DNA of 64,000 bases from an uncultured Lachnospiraceae bacterium (lineage in GTDB: Bacteria; Bacillota; Clostridia; Lachnospirales; Lachnospiraceae), in contig CAMWFQ010000019.1 in assembly GCA_947173495.1 (NCBI GenBank), positions 16,452-80,451 of the forward strand, given 5' to 3'. Under the pieces are notes generated by a model that was given only the letters and a program-made list of their open reading frames with translations, did no database searches and was not told where the DNA came from. A program made the translations under genes and the position numbers. Shown here piece by piece: positions 54,084-62,951 of the stretch. The number at the start of each line of letters is the position of its first letter. The first letter of the stretch is position 1.

Positions 54084-54140
54084 GATTTTTAAAGAATTCT
54101 ATGGTAAAATCAGGATACACTACTGAAAGAGGACAAAGAT

Positions 54141-54827
54141 ATGAGGATTTTACTTGCAGAAGACAACAGACAATTGAATCAGACTCTTACCATTTCACTG
54201 GAACTGGAAGGCTTTACCGTTGACTGCTGTTTTGACGGAGAAGAAGCCTTTTATTATGGCGAACAAAATATTTATGATGTCATTCTCTTAGACAGAATGC
54301 TTCCCCTTATGGATGGAACCGAGGTTCTCACGAAACTCAGGAAAAAAGGTATCATTACGCCCGTTATTTTAATTACCGCATTAGGCTCCGTCTCCGACAA
54401 GGTGACTGGCCTGGATCTTGGCGCCGATGACTATCTGGTCAAGCCCTTTGCAACAGAGGAGCTTCTGGCCCGGATACGCTGTATTACCAGACGCCCATCC
54501 GCTCTCAACCATGACGACGATATTCTGCCCGTTTCCGATATTGTGTGGCATATGAATGAGGACCGGCTCACCGGTCCCTCCGGAAGCTGCACCCTCTCAA
54601 AAAGGGAGGCTGCTCTCATGGAAACCTTTCTTCGCAGGAAAAATCAGACCCTTTCCAGAAGCCTTCTGCTCCTGAAGGTATGGGGGCCGGACAGCGATGT
54701 GGAGGAGGGAAACCTGGATAACTACATTCATTTTCTGCGGAGACGTCTTCAGGGGGTGGGAAGCTCTCTTCAGATCAGAACCATCCGGGGAATCGGCTAT
54801 TGCCTTCAGGATAAACCTGTCAAATAG
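54141..54827 (+). CDS. OmpR-family response regulator
   Basis: Two-component DNA-binding regulator of 228 residues. The receiver domain has acidic residues E7/D8 and phospho-acceptor D51 (ILLDRMLP), with a conserved K in DDYLVKPF. The C-terminal winged helix ends with DNYIHFLRRRLQ and TIRGIGYCL. An AGAGGAC site precedes the start. It lies 17 nt ahead of the kinase gene and probably binds the tandem heptamers upstream. Confidence 0.93.
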   Translation: MRILLAEDNRQLNQTLTISLELEGFTVDCCFDGEEAFYYGEQNIYDVILLDRMLPLMDGTEVLTKLRKKGIITPVILITALGSVSDKVTGLDLGADDYLVKPFATEELLARIRCITRRPSALNHDDDILPVSDIVWHMNEDRLTGPSGSCTLSKREAALMETFLRRKNQTLSRSLLLLKVWGPDSDVEEGNLDNYIHFLRRRLQGVGSSLQIRTIRGIGYCLQDKPVK

Positions 54828-54844
54828 TAGATGGAGAATCATTC

Positions 54845-56167
54845 ATGTATCAGAAAATACACCTGCGGCTCACCCTTTTATGTGCAGGGATCACAGCCGC
54901 CATCATGGTCATCATGTCCCTGTGCTATCTCCATATTTCTGAAACAGGACTTTACAGAAATCAGTACGACTCCTTCAAAAATGATATGAATACCATCATC
55001 ACGAATCTGGAGCAGCAATCCGTTATCTCCATGGAATGGCTCTCCAAAATGGAATCCCAGGGAAATTATCTTTTCTTTGTATTGGATAATCATGTTCCTT
55101 TTCTCTACAACCAGCTCAACTATTCTCCGGACAAATCCAGGGATAGGCTTCTGAAGGAAAGTCTTGATGCCTATCAAAGTACCTTTTCCTCCTATGAGCT
55201 GCAGATGGAGCCCGCCTCCCCTTATATGTCCTACCATGTGGAGTTCCGTTTTACATCTCCTTCCGAAAAGGCGGACTATTTATGTTGCGTGATCAATATT
55301 GAAAAAAATACGTCTCTGCTGCAGATCATTGTCCTCTCTCCCCTTAAGAGTCTGAGCCGCCAGATCTTTCAGCAGCGTATTCGTTTTGCACTGATTGATA
55401 TAACTGCCATCCTGCTTCTGGGTGTCTTTTCTTTTGTTTTTACCGGAAATCTCCTGAAACCTGTTTTTGAGAGCCAGCTGAAACAGGCCCGCTTTATTGC
55501 ATCCGCCTCTCATGAACTGCGCACGCCCCTGGCCGTTATTCTGTCGGCAGTGGAATGTTGTAAAAAGACGGATCCCGACGGCCAGAAAAGATTTTTAAAT
55601 ACCATCCAACAGGAAGGCCTGCGTATGTCCTCTCTGATCAATGATATGCTTACCTTGTCAGAATCCGATGAAAACCGGTTTTCTATCCGGAAAAAGCCGG
55701 TGGAACTGGACACCCTTTTACTAAATGTCTATGAGGCCTTTCGTCCCCTTGCAAATGAAAAATTCATCTTGCTTTCCATAGAGCTCCCGAAAGATCTTTT
55801 TCCCCTGTGTGTCTGCGATCCCGACCGTATCAGTCAGGTAATGTCCATTTTACTCCACAATGCTATCAGCTATACACCGGAACATGGACAAATAAGGCTT
55901 TCCCTGTCTCTGAAGGAGGACCTGCGCAAAAATAAATCCTTCTGTCTTTCGGTCGCGGATAACGGACCCGGTATCTCCGATGAAGATAAAAGGAAGATTT
56001 TTGACCGTTTCTACCGGGCGGAAAAATCCCGAAGCGCAGAGGGGCACTTCGGGCTGGGTCTGTCTATTGCTTATGAAATTGTAATGGCACATCAGGGCAT
56101 TATTTCTGTTCAGGACAGAGATGGGGGCGGCAGTATTTTTACCGTTTTCCTGCCAGCCGTCATATAA
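54845..56167 (+). CDS. Sensor histidine kinase
   Basis: Membrane sensor kinase of 440 residues. Two helices (about 10-30 and 180-205) flank an extracytoplasmic domain of roughly 145 residues. There is little room for a HAMP domain. The H-box is ASASHELRTPLAV, the N-box LLHNAISYTPE, the G1 box DNGPGISDEDKRKIFDRF and the G2 box GHFGLGLSIAYEI. It works with the preceding response regulator. The extracytoplasmic input domain matches no family I know. Confidence 0.92.
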   Translation: MYQKIHLRLTLLCAGITAAIMVIMSLCYLHISETGLYRNQYDSFKNDMNTIITNLEQQSVISMEWLSKMESQGNYLFFVLDNHVPFLYNQLNYSPDKSRDRLLKESLDAYQSTFSSYELQMEPASPYMSYHVEFRFTSPSEKADYLCCVINIEKNTSLLQIIVLSPLKSLSRQIFQQRIRFALIDITAILLLGVFSFVFTGNLLKPVFESQLKQARFIASASHELRTPLAVILSAVECCKKTDPDGQKRFLNTIQQEGLRMSSLINDMLTLSESDENRFSIRKKPVELDTLLLNVYEAFRPLANEKFILLSIELPKDLFPLCVCDPDRISQVMSILLHNAISYTPEHGQIRLSLSLKEDLRKNKSFCLSVADNGPGISDEDKRKIFDRFYRAEKSRSAEGHFGLGLSIAYEIVMAHQGIISVQDRDGGGSIFTVFLPAVI

Positions 56168-56183
56168 CAGGAAGCAGGAGATC

Positions 56184-57416
56184 CTATCTATGCTTCCAAC
56201 ATATAAAAAGTAAAACTATGTTTTCTACAGCCAGCAGAACCAGCAGGGCAGGCAGTAATACCGGCCGGGCCAAGGCGCCTCCTGCAAGCAGCAACATCAC
56301 CACCGGAACGATATATTTCCGTGGATGGTGCCACAGGTCACTTTCAATCTTCCACCCCCGGACAGGATAAAACCATTCCAGCAGCACAGACAACATTGCG
56401 CTCTGCAGGGCAAAGAAAACAGCAACTGCAATCATCAGTACAGCGACACCGCCGTTTTGTATCTTCCAGCTGCATAGGAACAGCACATCTGTAATCATAT
56501 TGCACAGGAAGATGAACAGGCAATATGGAATGCAAAACGTTTTTTCCTGTCCGGGCAGGAAACGGACTGCCCGCTCCAGATCACGGTCACAGGACAGCAG
56601 GATACAGATGGGTGTATTCAGAGATAAAATCGCAAAACCTACCGGGATAACGGATGGGCTGTCCATTTCTCCCAGAAAATACGGCAATACAAGGGCTGCA
56701 CACCACATCACAGCAGTATTAAGCAGATAATTTCTGTGGCAGTTCAGATAGCGGAAAAAATACCGCCACAGAGAAGCCGTTTTTTTCCGCCGGATGGTAT
56801 GGTAAGCTTTACCATGGTTTTTCTTTCTCTCCCACTGATAAAAAACGTATGCCTCCGCCCTCCACAGAAACAGGAGGGCCAACAGACCATTCATAAACAG
56901 CAGCAAAACAAACCATGGCCTGTTTCCCAAAAACAGAATGGCCGCAGCTATGACAGCAGTCCAGAGACCCATCGCATACCAGTATTTTCTCAGAGAATAG
57001 ACCGCAGCGGCCATAAAAACCGCATGAATCATGCAGATCGCCATTCCCGTAATCTCTATCGGTTTCCAGACAGAAACAGCCAGCAGAACCGCGAAAAGCA
57101 TCCCTGTCTTTGTAAGAACGGTATAGACTCCCAGCGCAGCCACATAGGAGAATATAAACTTTCGATGGCGGAAAGGAAGCATTATCATATGCTGTATCTC
57201 CAGGTTGTTATCTCTGGAAGAAAGGGCCTGCCACATCACACCGGCGGTAAAGGCGCTTATCATCAGAGTCCGAATGGACAATGCAATCTGTACCTGAAAA
57301 CCGGCAATGTACAGTCCCCAAAATACAATCAGATCGATCAAAATCGTCCGGGGCAGCCTCTCATAGCCTGCTCCAAACAGCTTTTTTGCGAAGGCCTTAC
57401 CTGTCATTTTCATCAT
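56184..57416 (-). CDS. Polytopic ABC transporter permease-like protein
   Basis: Membrane protein of 410 residues with about ten helices, encoded directly after an ABC ATPase and overlapping it by 20 nt. No clear family motif was recognised; layout and position suggest the permease of the same transporter. The start ATGATG at 57416 has GGGAGG six bases ahead. The motif LSSRDNNLEIQHMIMLPFRH in the N-terminal cytoplasmic loop resembles the ABC-2-type YthQ-like group that sorts ABC permeases around a two-component system. It converges with the histidine kinase gene. Confidence 0.7.
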   Translation of the reverse strand: MMKMTGKAFAKKLFGAGYERLPRTILIDLIVFWGLYIAGFQVQIALSIRTLMISAFTAGVMWQALSSRDNNLEIQHMIMLPFRHRKFIFSYVAALGVYTVLTKTGMLFAVLLAVSVWKPIEITGMAICMIHAVFMAAAVYSLRKYWYAMGLWTAVIAAAILFLGNRPWFVLLLFMNGLLALLFLWRAEAYVFYQWERKKNHGKAYHTIRRKKTASLWRYFFRYLNCHRNYLLNTAVMWCAALVLPYFLGEMDSPSVIPVGFAILSLNTPICILLSCDRDLERAVRFLPGQEKTFCIPYCLFIFLCNMITDVLFLCSWKIQNGGVAVLMIAVAVFFALQSAMLSVLLEWFYPVRGWKIESDLWHHPRKYIVPVVMLLLAGGALARPVLLPALLVLLAVENIVLLFICWKHR

Positions 57417-58104
57417 GCAGAGCCTCCCGGATGTCGGAGGCACTTATCTGCCCGCATGCAAATGTCCGCCGGATTTTTCCATCCTCCAGAACAAATACCC
57501 TGTCAGAGGTCAGTGTGATACTCTCCAGAATGTGGGAAGAGAACAGCACAGTTCCATGCTCCTTATACCCCAGGATCTGCTGGTACAGGTACTCCGTACT
57601 CTGGAAATCCAGCCCGTTAACCGGCTCGTCCAGAAGAAGAAGTCTGGGTTTCAGAGCAAAAGCCGTAATCAGAAATACCTTTTTCCTGTTTCCGGTTGAC
57701 AGTTCTCTTAACAGAGTATCCGCATACTCTTCAAAATGGAAACCCTGCATCAGCCCTGATACATCCGGTACTTTCTTCCCATAAGCGGCGCATACATATG
57801 CCAGATATTCCCAAAAAGTAAAATATGAAAAAGAATTGTCCTCGGCAAACACCGTATAGCGGCAGAGTTTAAAATCCTGCCTCCTGAAATTCACTGGAGA
57901 ACCACAAAAGCAGATACCCTCTGAACGGAAGGTCGGAAGCAGACCGGAAATCACCTTCAGAAATGTGGTTTTCCCGGCTCCGTTCATCCCGATCAATCCT
58001 GCCACTTCATGTTCAGACAGCTCAAAGGAAAAATCCGAAAGTATCCTTTTATCATCACTGTACCATGCACTCAGGTTTTTAACAGTCAGGAGTGCTTCTC
58101 CCAT
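57397..58104 (-). CDS. ABC transporter ATPase
   Basis: ATPase of 235 residues. Walker A GMNGAGKTT, signature LSTGNRKKV (an unusual form of LSGGQ), Walker B RLLLLDEPVNGLD and a switch-region SSHILES are visible. The ATG at 58104 overlaps the stop of the small upstream membrane-protein gene (TGATATG), so translation is coupled. It likely works with the downstream polytopic permease in export or lipid/peptide resistance. Confidence 0.9.
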   Translation of the reverse strand: MGEALLTVKNLSAWYSDDKRILSDFSFELSEHEVAGLIGMNGAGKTTFLKVISGLLPTFRSEGICFCGSPVNFRRQDFKLCRYTVFAEDNSFSYFTFWEYLAYVCAAYGKKVPDVSGLMQGFHFEEYADTLLRELSTGNRKKVFLITAFALKPRLLLLDEPVNGLDFQSTEYLYQQILGYKEHGTVLFSSHILESITLTSDRVFVLEDGKIRRTFACGQISASDIREALHDENDR

Positions 58105-58105
58105 A

Positions 58106-58282
58106 TCACCTGCCCCCTTTGCCGCCTTTTTCTTTTTTCCATACTGTATATGCGGAATACAGGAAGACACCTGCTAAAAGGATGTAAAGTCCCATCGTTG
58201 GAAAGCTGCCGGATACCCCGCACACAATGGCTGCAATCAGCCAGATCAGTCCAATGATTCCGCGAATATAGATATGATGCAT
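58106..58282 (-). CDS. 58-residue membrane protein of the ABC module
   Basis: A short gene too small for most ORF cut-offs. It encodes 58 residues with two hydrophobic segments (GIIGLIWLIAAIVCGV at about 8-23, GLYILLAGVFLYSAYTVW at 31-48) and a basic Gly/Lys tail (KKEKGGKGGR). GGAGG lies about ten bases ahead of ATG 58282. The stop is one base from the ATPase start. Position and coupling suggest it is a small accessory subunit of this transporter. Confidence 0.7.
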   Translation of the reverse strand: MHHIYIRGIIGLIWLIAAIVCGVSGSFPTMGLYILLAGVFLYSAYTVWKKEKGGKGGR

Positions 58283-58340
58283 TCTGTTTCCCCCTCCTTC
58301 AGCGCTTAACAGTTCATAGATTACATATGGAATTTCCAGT

Positions 58341-59096
58341 TCACAGTCCCTTACTTGCTAAGATTTTATCAAATTTCTTTTCCGACAGGATTTCATGGGT
58401 CACGAGCTGCCCGTCATAGAAAAGGGAAAAGGTTGTAAAGGGCGAAGGAGCATTCTGTGCATCCTCTCTGGTCTGGATATGTACGGACCGAAACGCAGCG
58501 TTCCTGGCCCTTGCCATCTCCTCCAGTATCGGTACATACTTGGCCGTAAAAGGACATTGGTTGGTATAATACAGCACAAATCCCTCCGTCATATCTTCAT
58601 GCCTGCCCACGCTATCCCGGAAGCAGGGAAGAGGTGCGCCCCCTTCAAAGGGCAGGACCATCAGCTCAAAATAAGGCGCTGCCGTATCCGCTGTCTGAAA
58701 GCCCTTATAGCCCATATATTTCGGGTCAGAAAGGAATCCCATCTTTTTCCTGGAGGACAGGATTACAAGCCCCTTTCTTCCTTTCTCTTTACTGTCCTTG
58801 ATACATGCATCCAGCAGCAGGTTCGAGTATCCATGCCCCTTGAACTGCCCGGATACCCACAGGCAGTCAATGTACATATAGCCCTCCGCCTCGATGGGCG
58901 CCCATGCGTATTCCGCGGGGATATACTCAATAAAGCATTTTCCCCGGACATTGCCTTTTAAGAATACAAGCCCTTCGTCCAGCCTGTCTTTCAGCCAGTT
59001 CTTTTTGGACATGACCTGAATATCCTTGTTATTGGAGATTGCACAGCAGATGTGCTCCTTTTCAATATTTTCGTGTGTCAGCTTTACAAGTTCCAT
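58341..59096 (-). CDS. YoaP-like GNAT acetyltransferase
   Basis: Protein of 251 residues with an N-terminal GNAT domain (acetyl-CoA loop VSGQFKGHGYSNLLLDACI at about 81-99) and a C-terminal YoaP-type thioredoxin-like domain. The C-terminal domain has YYTNQCPFTAKYVPILEEMA and PFTTFSLFYDGQLVTHEILS. YoaP proteins occur widely in clostridia and are of unknown substrate. It lies upstream of the small membrane protein/ABC module on the same strand. Confidence 0.87.
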   Translation of the reverse strand: MELVKLTHENIEKEHICCAISNNKDIQVMSKKNWLKDRLDEGLVFLKGNVRGKCFIEYIPAEYAWAPIEAEGYMYIDCLWVSGQFKGHGYSNLLLDACIKDSKEKGRKGLVILSSRKKMGFLSDPKYMGYKGFQTADTAAPYFELMVLPFEGGAPLPCFRDSVGRHEDMTEGFVLYYTNQCPFTAKYVPILEEMARARNAAFRSVHIQTREDAQNAPSPFTTFSLFYDGQLVTHEILSEKKFDKILASKGL

Positions 59097-59138
59097 GTTC
59101 TATTGCCTCCTTGATAAAAATTTAATTGTAATCTATAT

Positions 59139-60050
59139 TTAGCGTTCTCTTTCTATTTCCGCAATTTGATGAGTCATCTCAGAAAAGCCTTCTGAATCTG
59201 ACCGTAATAAACCATGCGTCATATTTTCCATATAATAATAAACGACCATCGCAAACGCAAAGGAAATTATCTGTGCTGCCATGATCCGAACAATTTGTAA
59301 TTCGTCTGCACCCTTTAGCGAGACGACATGCAACATATTGGTAGCAACGGTATTATTGAATAAATGGTCGCCAAGCCCTACCCATATACCTCCTGTGATG
59401 CGGTAAAGAAGCCCCCATTTGATTCCCATAATTCCGGCAAGGACAATATAACCGATCCCCATCAGGATCATTGCCGCAAATGACATTTCGCCATTCACAT
59501 AGCTTCTGATCGGCATTACAATGTGCCAGATACCAAATAAAAATGCTGCAATAAAATTCGCCTGCATAAATGGCTTTGTTTCGGAAAGTGTTTTAATAAA
59601 CAGACCGCGAAAAACGCCCTCCTCCATCCATACATTGACAATATTGAACAGAACGCATAATAGAAAAAACGAAGTCTGTATTTTCATCTGCGAGCCGGTT
59701 AAAGAAAAACTGCTGATGTATATTTCCAAATGTGCGGGATTGCCTTGCAGAGCTAAAATCCCTAATTCCAGTCCAAAAGAAACGGCAAAGCAAACGCTTC
59801 CCAATAGCAAGCCTTTCAAAATGCCGCTTACAAAACCGTCTCTTTGAAATCCAATATCACGCCATGTAAGATTTATCTTTTTCAATACCAGAGCCAATAA
59901 GATAATCCCAGCGACTTTATGGAGCACATTTTCTCCAATAGCTGTTTTGTCTGTTTCAATTAGAAAGTATTCCACAAACCTTACAGACAAGCAAAGCATG
60001 AAGATTATCATGCATAAATTATTCGGTTTGCATTTTATGTTTCTTTCCAT
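59139..60050 (-). CDS. CPBP-family intramembrane metalloprotease
   Basis: Polytopic protein of 303 residues with about eight helices. The Abi/CAAX (CPBP) motifs are MEEGVFRGLF (EExxxR) and FGIWHIVMPIRS (FxxxH). The third motif is less clear, with GDHLFNNTVA (HxxxN) near residue 238. Members process prenylated or bacteriocin-linked peptides or take part in self-immunity. AGGAGAG precedes the start. No bacteriocin gene was seen next to it. Confidence 0.85.
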   Translation of the reverse strand: MERNIKCKPNNLCMIIFMLCLSVRFVEYFLIETDKTAIGENVLHKVAGIILLALVLKKINLTWRDIGFQRDGFVSGILKGLLLGSVCFAVSFGLELGILALQGNPAHLEIYISSFSLTGSQMKIQTSFFLLCVLFNIVNVWMEEGVFRGLFIKTLSETKPFMQANFIAAFLFGIWHIVMPIRSYVNGEMSFAAMILMGIGYIVLAGIMGIKWGLLYRITGGIWVGLGDHLFNNTVATNMLHVVSLKGADELQIVRIMAAQIISFAFAMVVYYYMENMTHGLLRSDSEGFSEMTHQIAEIERER

Positions 60051-60085
60051 ATATAGCTGACTCTCCTATAAATTTCGATATCTTT

Positions 60086-61138
60086 TTATATATCTTCAGA
60101 AATTTCTTTGTTGTAATCCTCCGCAAATTCTGTCATGCTCTTAAAATGCCTTGGACAAATTCCCGCTTTTTCATATTCTGCAAGATACTTATTCAGAGCC
60201 TGATCGAAGACACCCACATTCTCTTCCAAGTTTTTGGGATTAAATTTATCCATAATTTCAAAGCCATCCACTGCTATACTTTCTGTGATCTCATAAAACA
60301 TCCACTGTAAAGACAGTAAATTCATAAAAGTAGAATACACATCATCTCTGCCTGCCGCCTCGGCCATTTTGTTTTTCCAGTTAGAATACATTTCTTCATA
60401 CGTTCCACGCAGATTTTCTGCAGAAGGGAGTTCCTTTTTCTTCGGAACCTGCAGATACTCATCTGTCAAAATGAAAACTTCCGTCAGCTCTACCCGTATC
60501 TCTTCCACTGTTTCTGCCTGAATGACGGCAAGAATCCTGGCTTCAGGATCAAATGGAAGTCCAAGCTGTTTCAGCTCATCCAAAGCCCTTTTCGTTCCTT
60601 TTCTGAAATACCGTCCGTTATGCAGCATGACAGCATTTTCTATAAACTCAATAGCCGCTCCGGCGCTGCTTCTGGCTTTTGACAAAGATTGTGCAAGATA
60701 TACCTCTGCAAGCATCTTTTTTGCATCGCCATACGCCTGGTCTGCCTTCTCATATCGTTTATCCGATGCAAGAAGCTCTGCCGCCTTTCTTCTGATCTCA
60801 TTCAGCCTTTTCAATGCGCTCTTATCCTTGCAATAGACAATCATCGAGTCGAACAGCTTAGACAGATGTGCGTGGTCACACTGCGCATCTTTTTCAAGCA
60901 TATCCCAGCTGGTACAGTAAAGGTCATATCCGATATCGACATCATCTAAAATAAAACCATCGGCCAAGACCTGTCCGTTTTCGTCATTGATCAGGATCAT
61001 CAGATCAAGATCGGATTTTTCGTACTCATCCCCGGTAATGACCGAGCCATACACACCGATCAGCGCCAGGGAATCCGGACACAGAGCATCTGCCTTTTTT
61101 ATGATAGTGTCTATCATTTTTTCATTCATGTCATTCAT
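60086..61138 (-). CDS. Nucleotidyltransferase-fold protein (aminoglycoside adenylyltransferase-like)
   Basis: Protein of 350 residues with an N-terminal nucleotidyltransferase domain. The Pol-beta motif GVYGSVITGDEYEKSDLDLMI (G-S then D-x-D) is at about 33-53, and a further carboxylate lies in DDVDIGYDL. The remainder is alpha-helical and rich in Lys/Glu/Ala, without a recognised family. ATG 61138 follows GGAGGG seven bases away. It could transfer a nucleotide to a small molecule or protein. An aminoglycoside activity is only one possibility. Confidence 0.75.
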   Translation of the reverse strand: MNDMNEKMIDTIIKKADALCPDSLALIGVYGSVITGDEYEKSDLDLMILINDENGQVLADGFILDDVDIGYDLYCTSWDMLEKDAQCDHAHLSKLFDSMIVYCKDKSALKRLNEIRRKAAELLASDKRYEKADQAYGDAKKMLAEVYLAQSLSKARSSAGAAIEFIENAVMLHNGRYFRKGTKRALDELKQLGLPFDPEARILAVIQAETVEEIRVELTEVFILTDEYLQVPKKKELPSAENLRGTYEEMYSNWKNKMAEAAGRDDVYSTFMNLLSLQWMFYEITESIAVDGFEIMDKFNPKNLEENVGVFDQALNKYLAEYEKAGICPRHFKSMTEFAEDYNKEISEDI

Positions 61139-61262
61139 TCTATATCCCTCCGATGCAAATTCCAATTCTAATTTTTCACTTTTGCTGTTTTAGCTTTCTA
61201 CAAAGAATCCGCTTTATGATAATAGCTATTATCAAAACTTTACAGTCATCAAGCCTTCCCGT

Positions 61263-61400
61263 TTATATCTTCTTATAGGCTTCCATCATTCCATTTTTAA
61301 CCGCCCATTTGATTACAAAATACAATACTCCCAAAACAACAATGGCTGTTCCTGCGCTAATACCCAGTTCCTGCCGCAGTTCGGCAATCCCTTCACTCAT
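61263..61400 (-). CDS. 45-residue membrane protein (DUF6019-like)
   Basis: A short gene encoding 45 residues. A charged N-terminus (SEGIAELRQELGIS) is followed by one membrane helix (GTAIVVLGVLYFVIKWAV) and a short basic end (YKKI). It resembles the small clostridial DUF6019 group. The ribosome site is weak (AGGA). It starts 12 nt after the stop of a decayed short gene that usually precedes such small proteins. Confidence 0.6.
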   Translation of the reverse strand: MSEGIAELRQELGISAGTAIVVLGVLYFVIKWAVKNGMMEAYKKI

Positions 61401-61412
61401 TCCGAATTTTTC

Positions 61413-61529
61413 CTATAAATCCTTTTTGTATTTCAGAAAAGAGTGGTCAATCGGTATCCCCGCAATCTCCTGAATCTCCTCAAAGGTCAGCTGAAAAGAT
61501 TCCTTTCCCCTTTCTGCCCTCTCTTTTTC
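61413..61529 (-). pseudogene. Remnant of a small conserved protein gene
   Basis: A 38-codon open stretch without a start codon, in a frame overlapping the end of the four-helix gene. It reads KESFQLTFEEIQEIAGIPID then HSFLKYKKDL and a stop. In clostridial small proteins of this type (restriction-like or DUF7662-type, from memory) this segment lies inside a longer gene starting with a helical region and continuing past YKKEL. Both ends are missing here. It is either a relic or a coincidental frame, with the relic more likely. Confidence 0.45.
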
Positions 61530-61906
61530 TTAAAAACATAAATGACAGTATTGATGATGCATAACAACACAAAAAGGCTCGTAAAGTTAATCCAGATATC
61601 CCTGTACGCTGTTTTTGCCAAAGGTTCCCGCAGTCCGCTGAACCAGACGTAGGCGAATGCCAACAACTGAGAGAGAATATATGCAATCAAATATCTGAGA
61701 GCCAAAGGCTTAACAGGCAGATTCGTGCATAGCTCAAATGCCGCTATCCCGATCAGGAAAATGATAGCCCTGTCTAATTCGTGCCAGTTACCGCTTGGGT
61801 CTTCATAGATACCGTTACAAAGATACAAAACGCTGTTCAACAATGTAATTGCTGTATATATCACCGAATAAATCGACACAATACGGATCCATTTTTTCTG
61901 ATTCAT
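61487..61906 (-). CDS. Four-helix integral membrane protein
   Basis: Membrane protein of 139 residues with four hydrophobic segments (about 8-27, 45-62, 70-90, 105-125) and a basic tail (KKKRGQKGERN). ATG 61906 is chosen because GGAGGG lies four bases ahead. No conserved family motif was recognised beyond a general DUF3021/DUF6608-like layout. Its end overlaps the remnant of the small conserved gene. Confidence 0.65.
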   Translation of the reverse strand: MNQKKWIRIVSIYSVIYTAITLLNSVLYLCNGIYEDPSGNWHELDRAIIFLIGIAAFELCTNLPVKPLALRYLIAYILSQLLAFAYVWFSGLREPLAKTAYRDIWINFTSLFVLLCIINTVIYVFKKKRGQKGERNLFS

Positions 61907-62014
61907 TTTTCCCTCCATTTCTGCGCTACTTTGTTGCGCAAAGCCATGATATGGCTAAATCCATAAAATGGATTAACGAGTTTGTGGCAAGCAACGCGCA
62001 GACACAAATCTCGC

Positions 62015-62038
62015 GATTGAAAATTTTAATTTTCAATC
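62015..62038 (-). repeat. Palindrome abutting a lipoprotein stop codon
   Basis: A perfect 11-bp stem (GATTGAAAATT, loop TT) ends at the base before the stop codon at 62039-62041. It opens a 130-nt leader full of small dyads (CCATAAAATGG, GCCATGATATGGC, TTGCGCAA) that runs to the next gene's ribosome site. Confidence 0.5.
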
Positions 62039-62719
62039 TTACATCCCCATGTCCACTTCACCCAAATTGTATATAATTGCCAACGCAATCTTTCCGGCCA
62101 TGTCCCTGTCACTTGTATTCTGGGGCGATTTCCCATAGACAGCAAAACAGTATCCGTTATATACCCAGTCTATCATAAATATATCCCCGTTTTCATTAAC
62201 TCTCATATAAGGAAAAAGATATTCCCCGTCTGCAGTGGATGCCGTCCATTCAATTTTGCTGGAATCTACAAAAACTTCATCCGGCAGAACGAGTTTCTCT
62301 CCTTTACCGGCAGCAAAAGTGCAAAGTCCCACATTCTCTAATTCAAATTCAATCTGTAATTCATCCTCCCCTGTTTTTATAACTGTAACATTTGATGTAA
62401 TCGGCATATGATCCAATACTTCTTTTGGATTGCCAAATTCGGCAGCGTTCATGATCTCCACTTCATCCGGACTGACGCGATCTCCTGCAATATCTTCAGA
62501 TCCCCTTCCGGCATTCTGCTCCTCTGCATCGAAATCTCTCTCTGCTTCCTGATTCTGCCCCACTGCAACATATTCTGTTACGGCGTCATCAACATCAAAA
62601 ACAATTTTTTCTTCTGTACGGGTGGATTGGGTTGACCTACTGCTGCATCCCGCCACTCCTGATAAAGCAACAGTTACAAAAACCATACCGCTTAATATTC
62701 TAAGATTTTTATTACACAT
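62039..62719 (-). CDS. Lipoprotein of unknown function
   Basis: Exported lipoprotein of 226 residues. The signal peptide ends in GVAGC (Cys at about 25), followed by an acidic linker to about 90. The C-terminal region is beta-rich (VTVIKTGEDELQIEFELEN, WTASTADGEYLFPYMRVNE, FMIDWVYNGYCFAVYGKSP). No family was recognised. The 230 nt between this gene and the permease at the window's right end hold a promoter-like AT-rich region, but nothing that could be assigned. Confidence 0.75.
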   Translation of the reverse strand: MCNKNLRILSGMVFVTVALSGVAGCSSRSTQSTRTEEKIVFDVDDAVTEYVAVGQNQEAERDFDAEEQNAGRGSEDIAGDRVSPDEVEIMNAAEFGNPKEVLDHMPITSNVTVIKTGEDELQIEFELENVGLCTFAAGKGEKLVLPDEVFVDSSKIEWTASTADGEYLFPYMRVNENGDIFMIDWVYNGYCFAVYGKSPQNTSDRDMAGKIALAIIYNLGEVDMGM

Positions 62720-62951
62720 ATCATATTTCCTTCTGAAAATGCCGATTTTTCTTTTTATGTGTCTTTCCTGTAAATTTTAATTTTAGCATCTTAAAAATGC
62801 TGGGACAACCTGTTTGCCGTAAACGGTTTTCTAAATGATGTGAAATGTCCGGGCATTCCAAAATCCGCCTGAAAGAAGGTCGAATCTTTATCATATCCGG
62901 ACATCTCAAAAGTTTATGAATCATATTTAATTCAGCGCATGCCTGCTTGGC

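Noticed and set aside
56736..57518. Plus-strand open frame (260 codons) opposite the polytopic permease
   Set aside because: The composition is low-complexity Gln/His/Pro/Arg, it is fully antisense to a gene with a clear start and coupling to the ATPase, and no family is recognisable.
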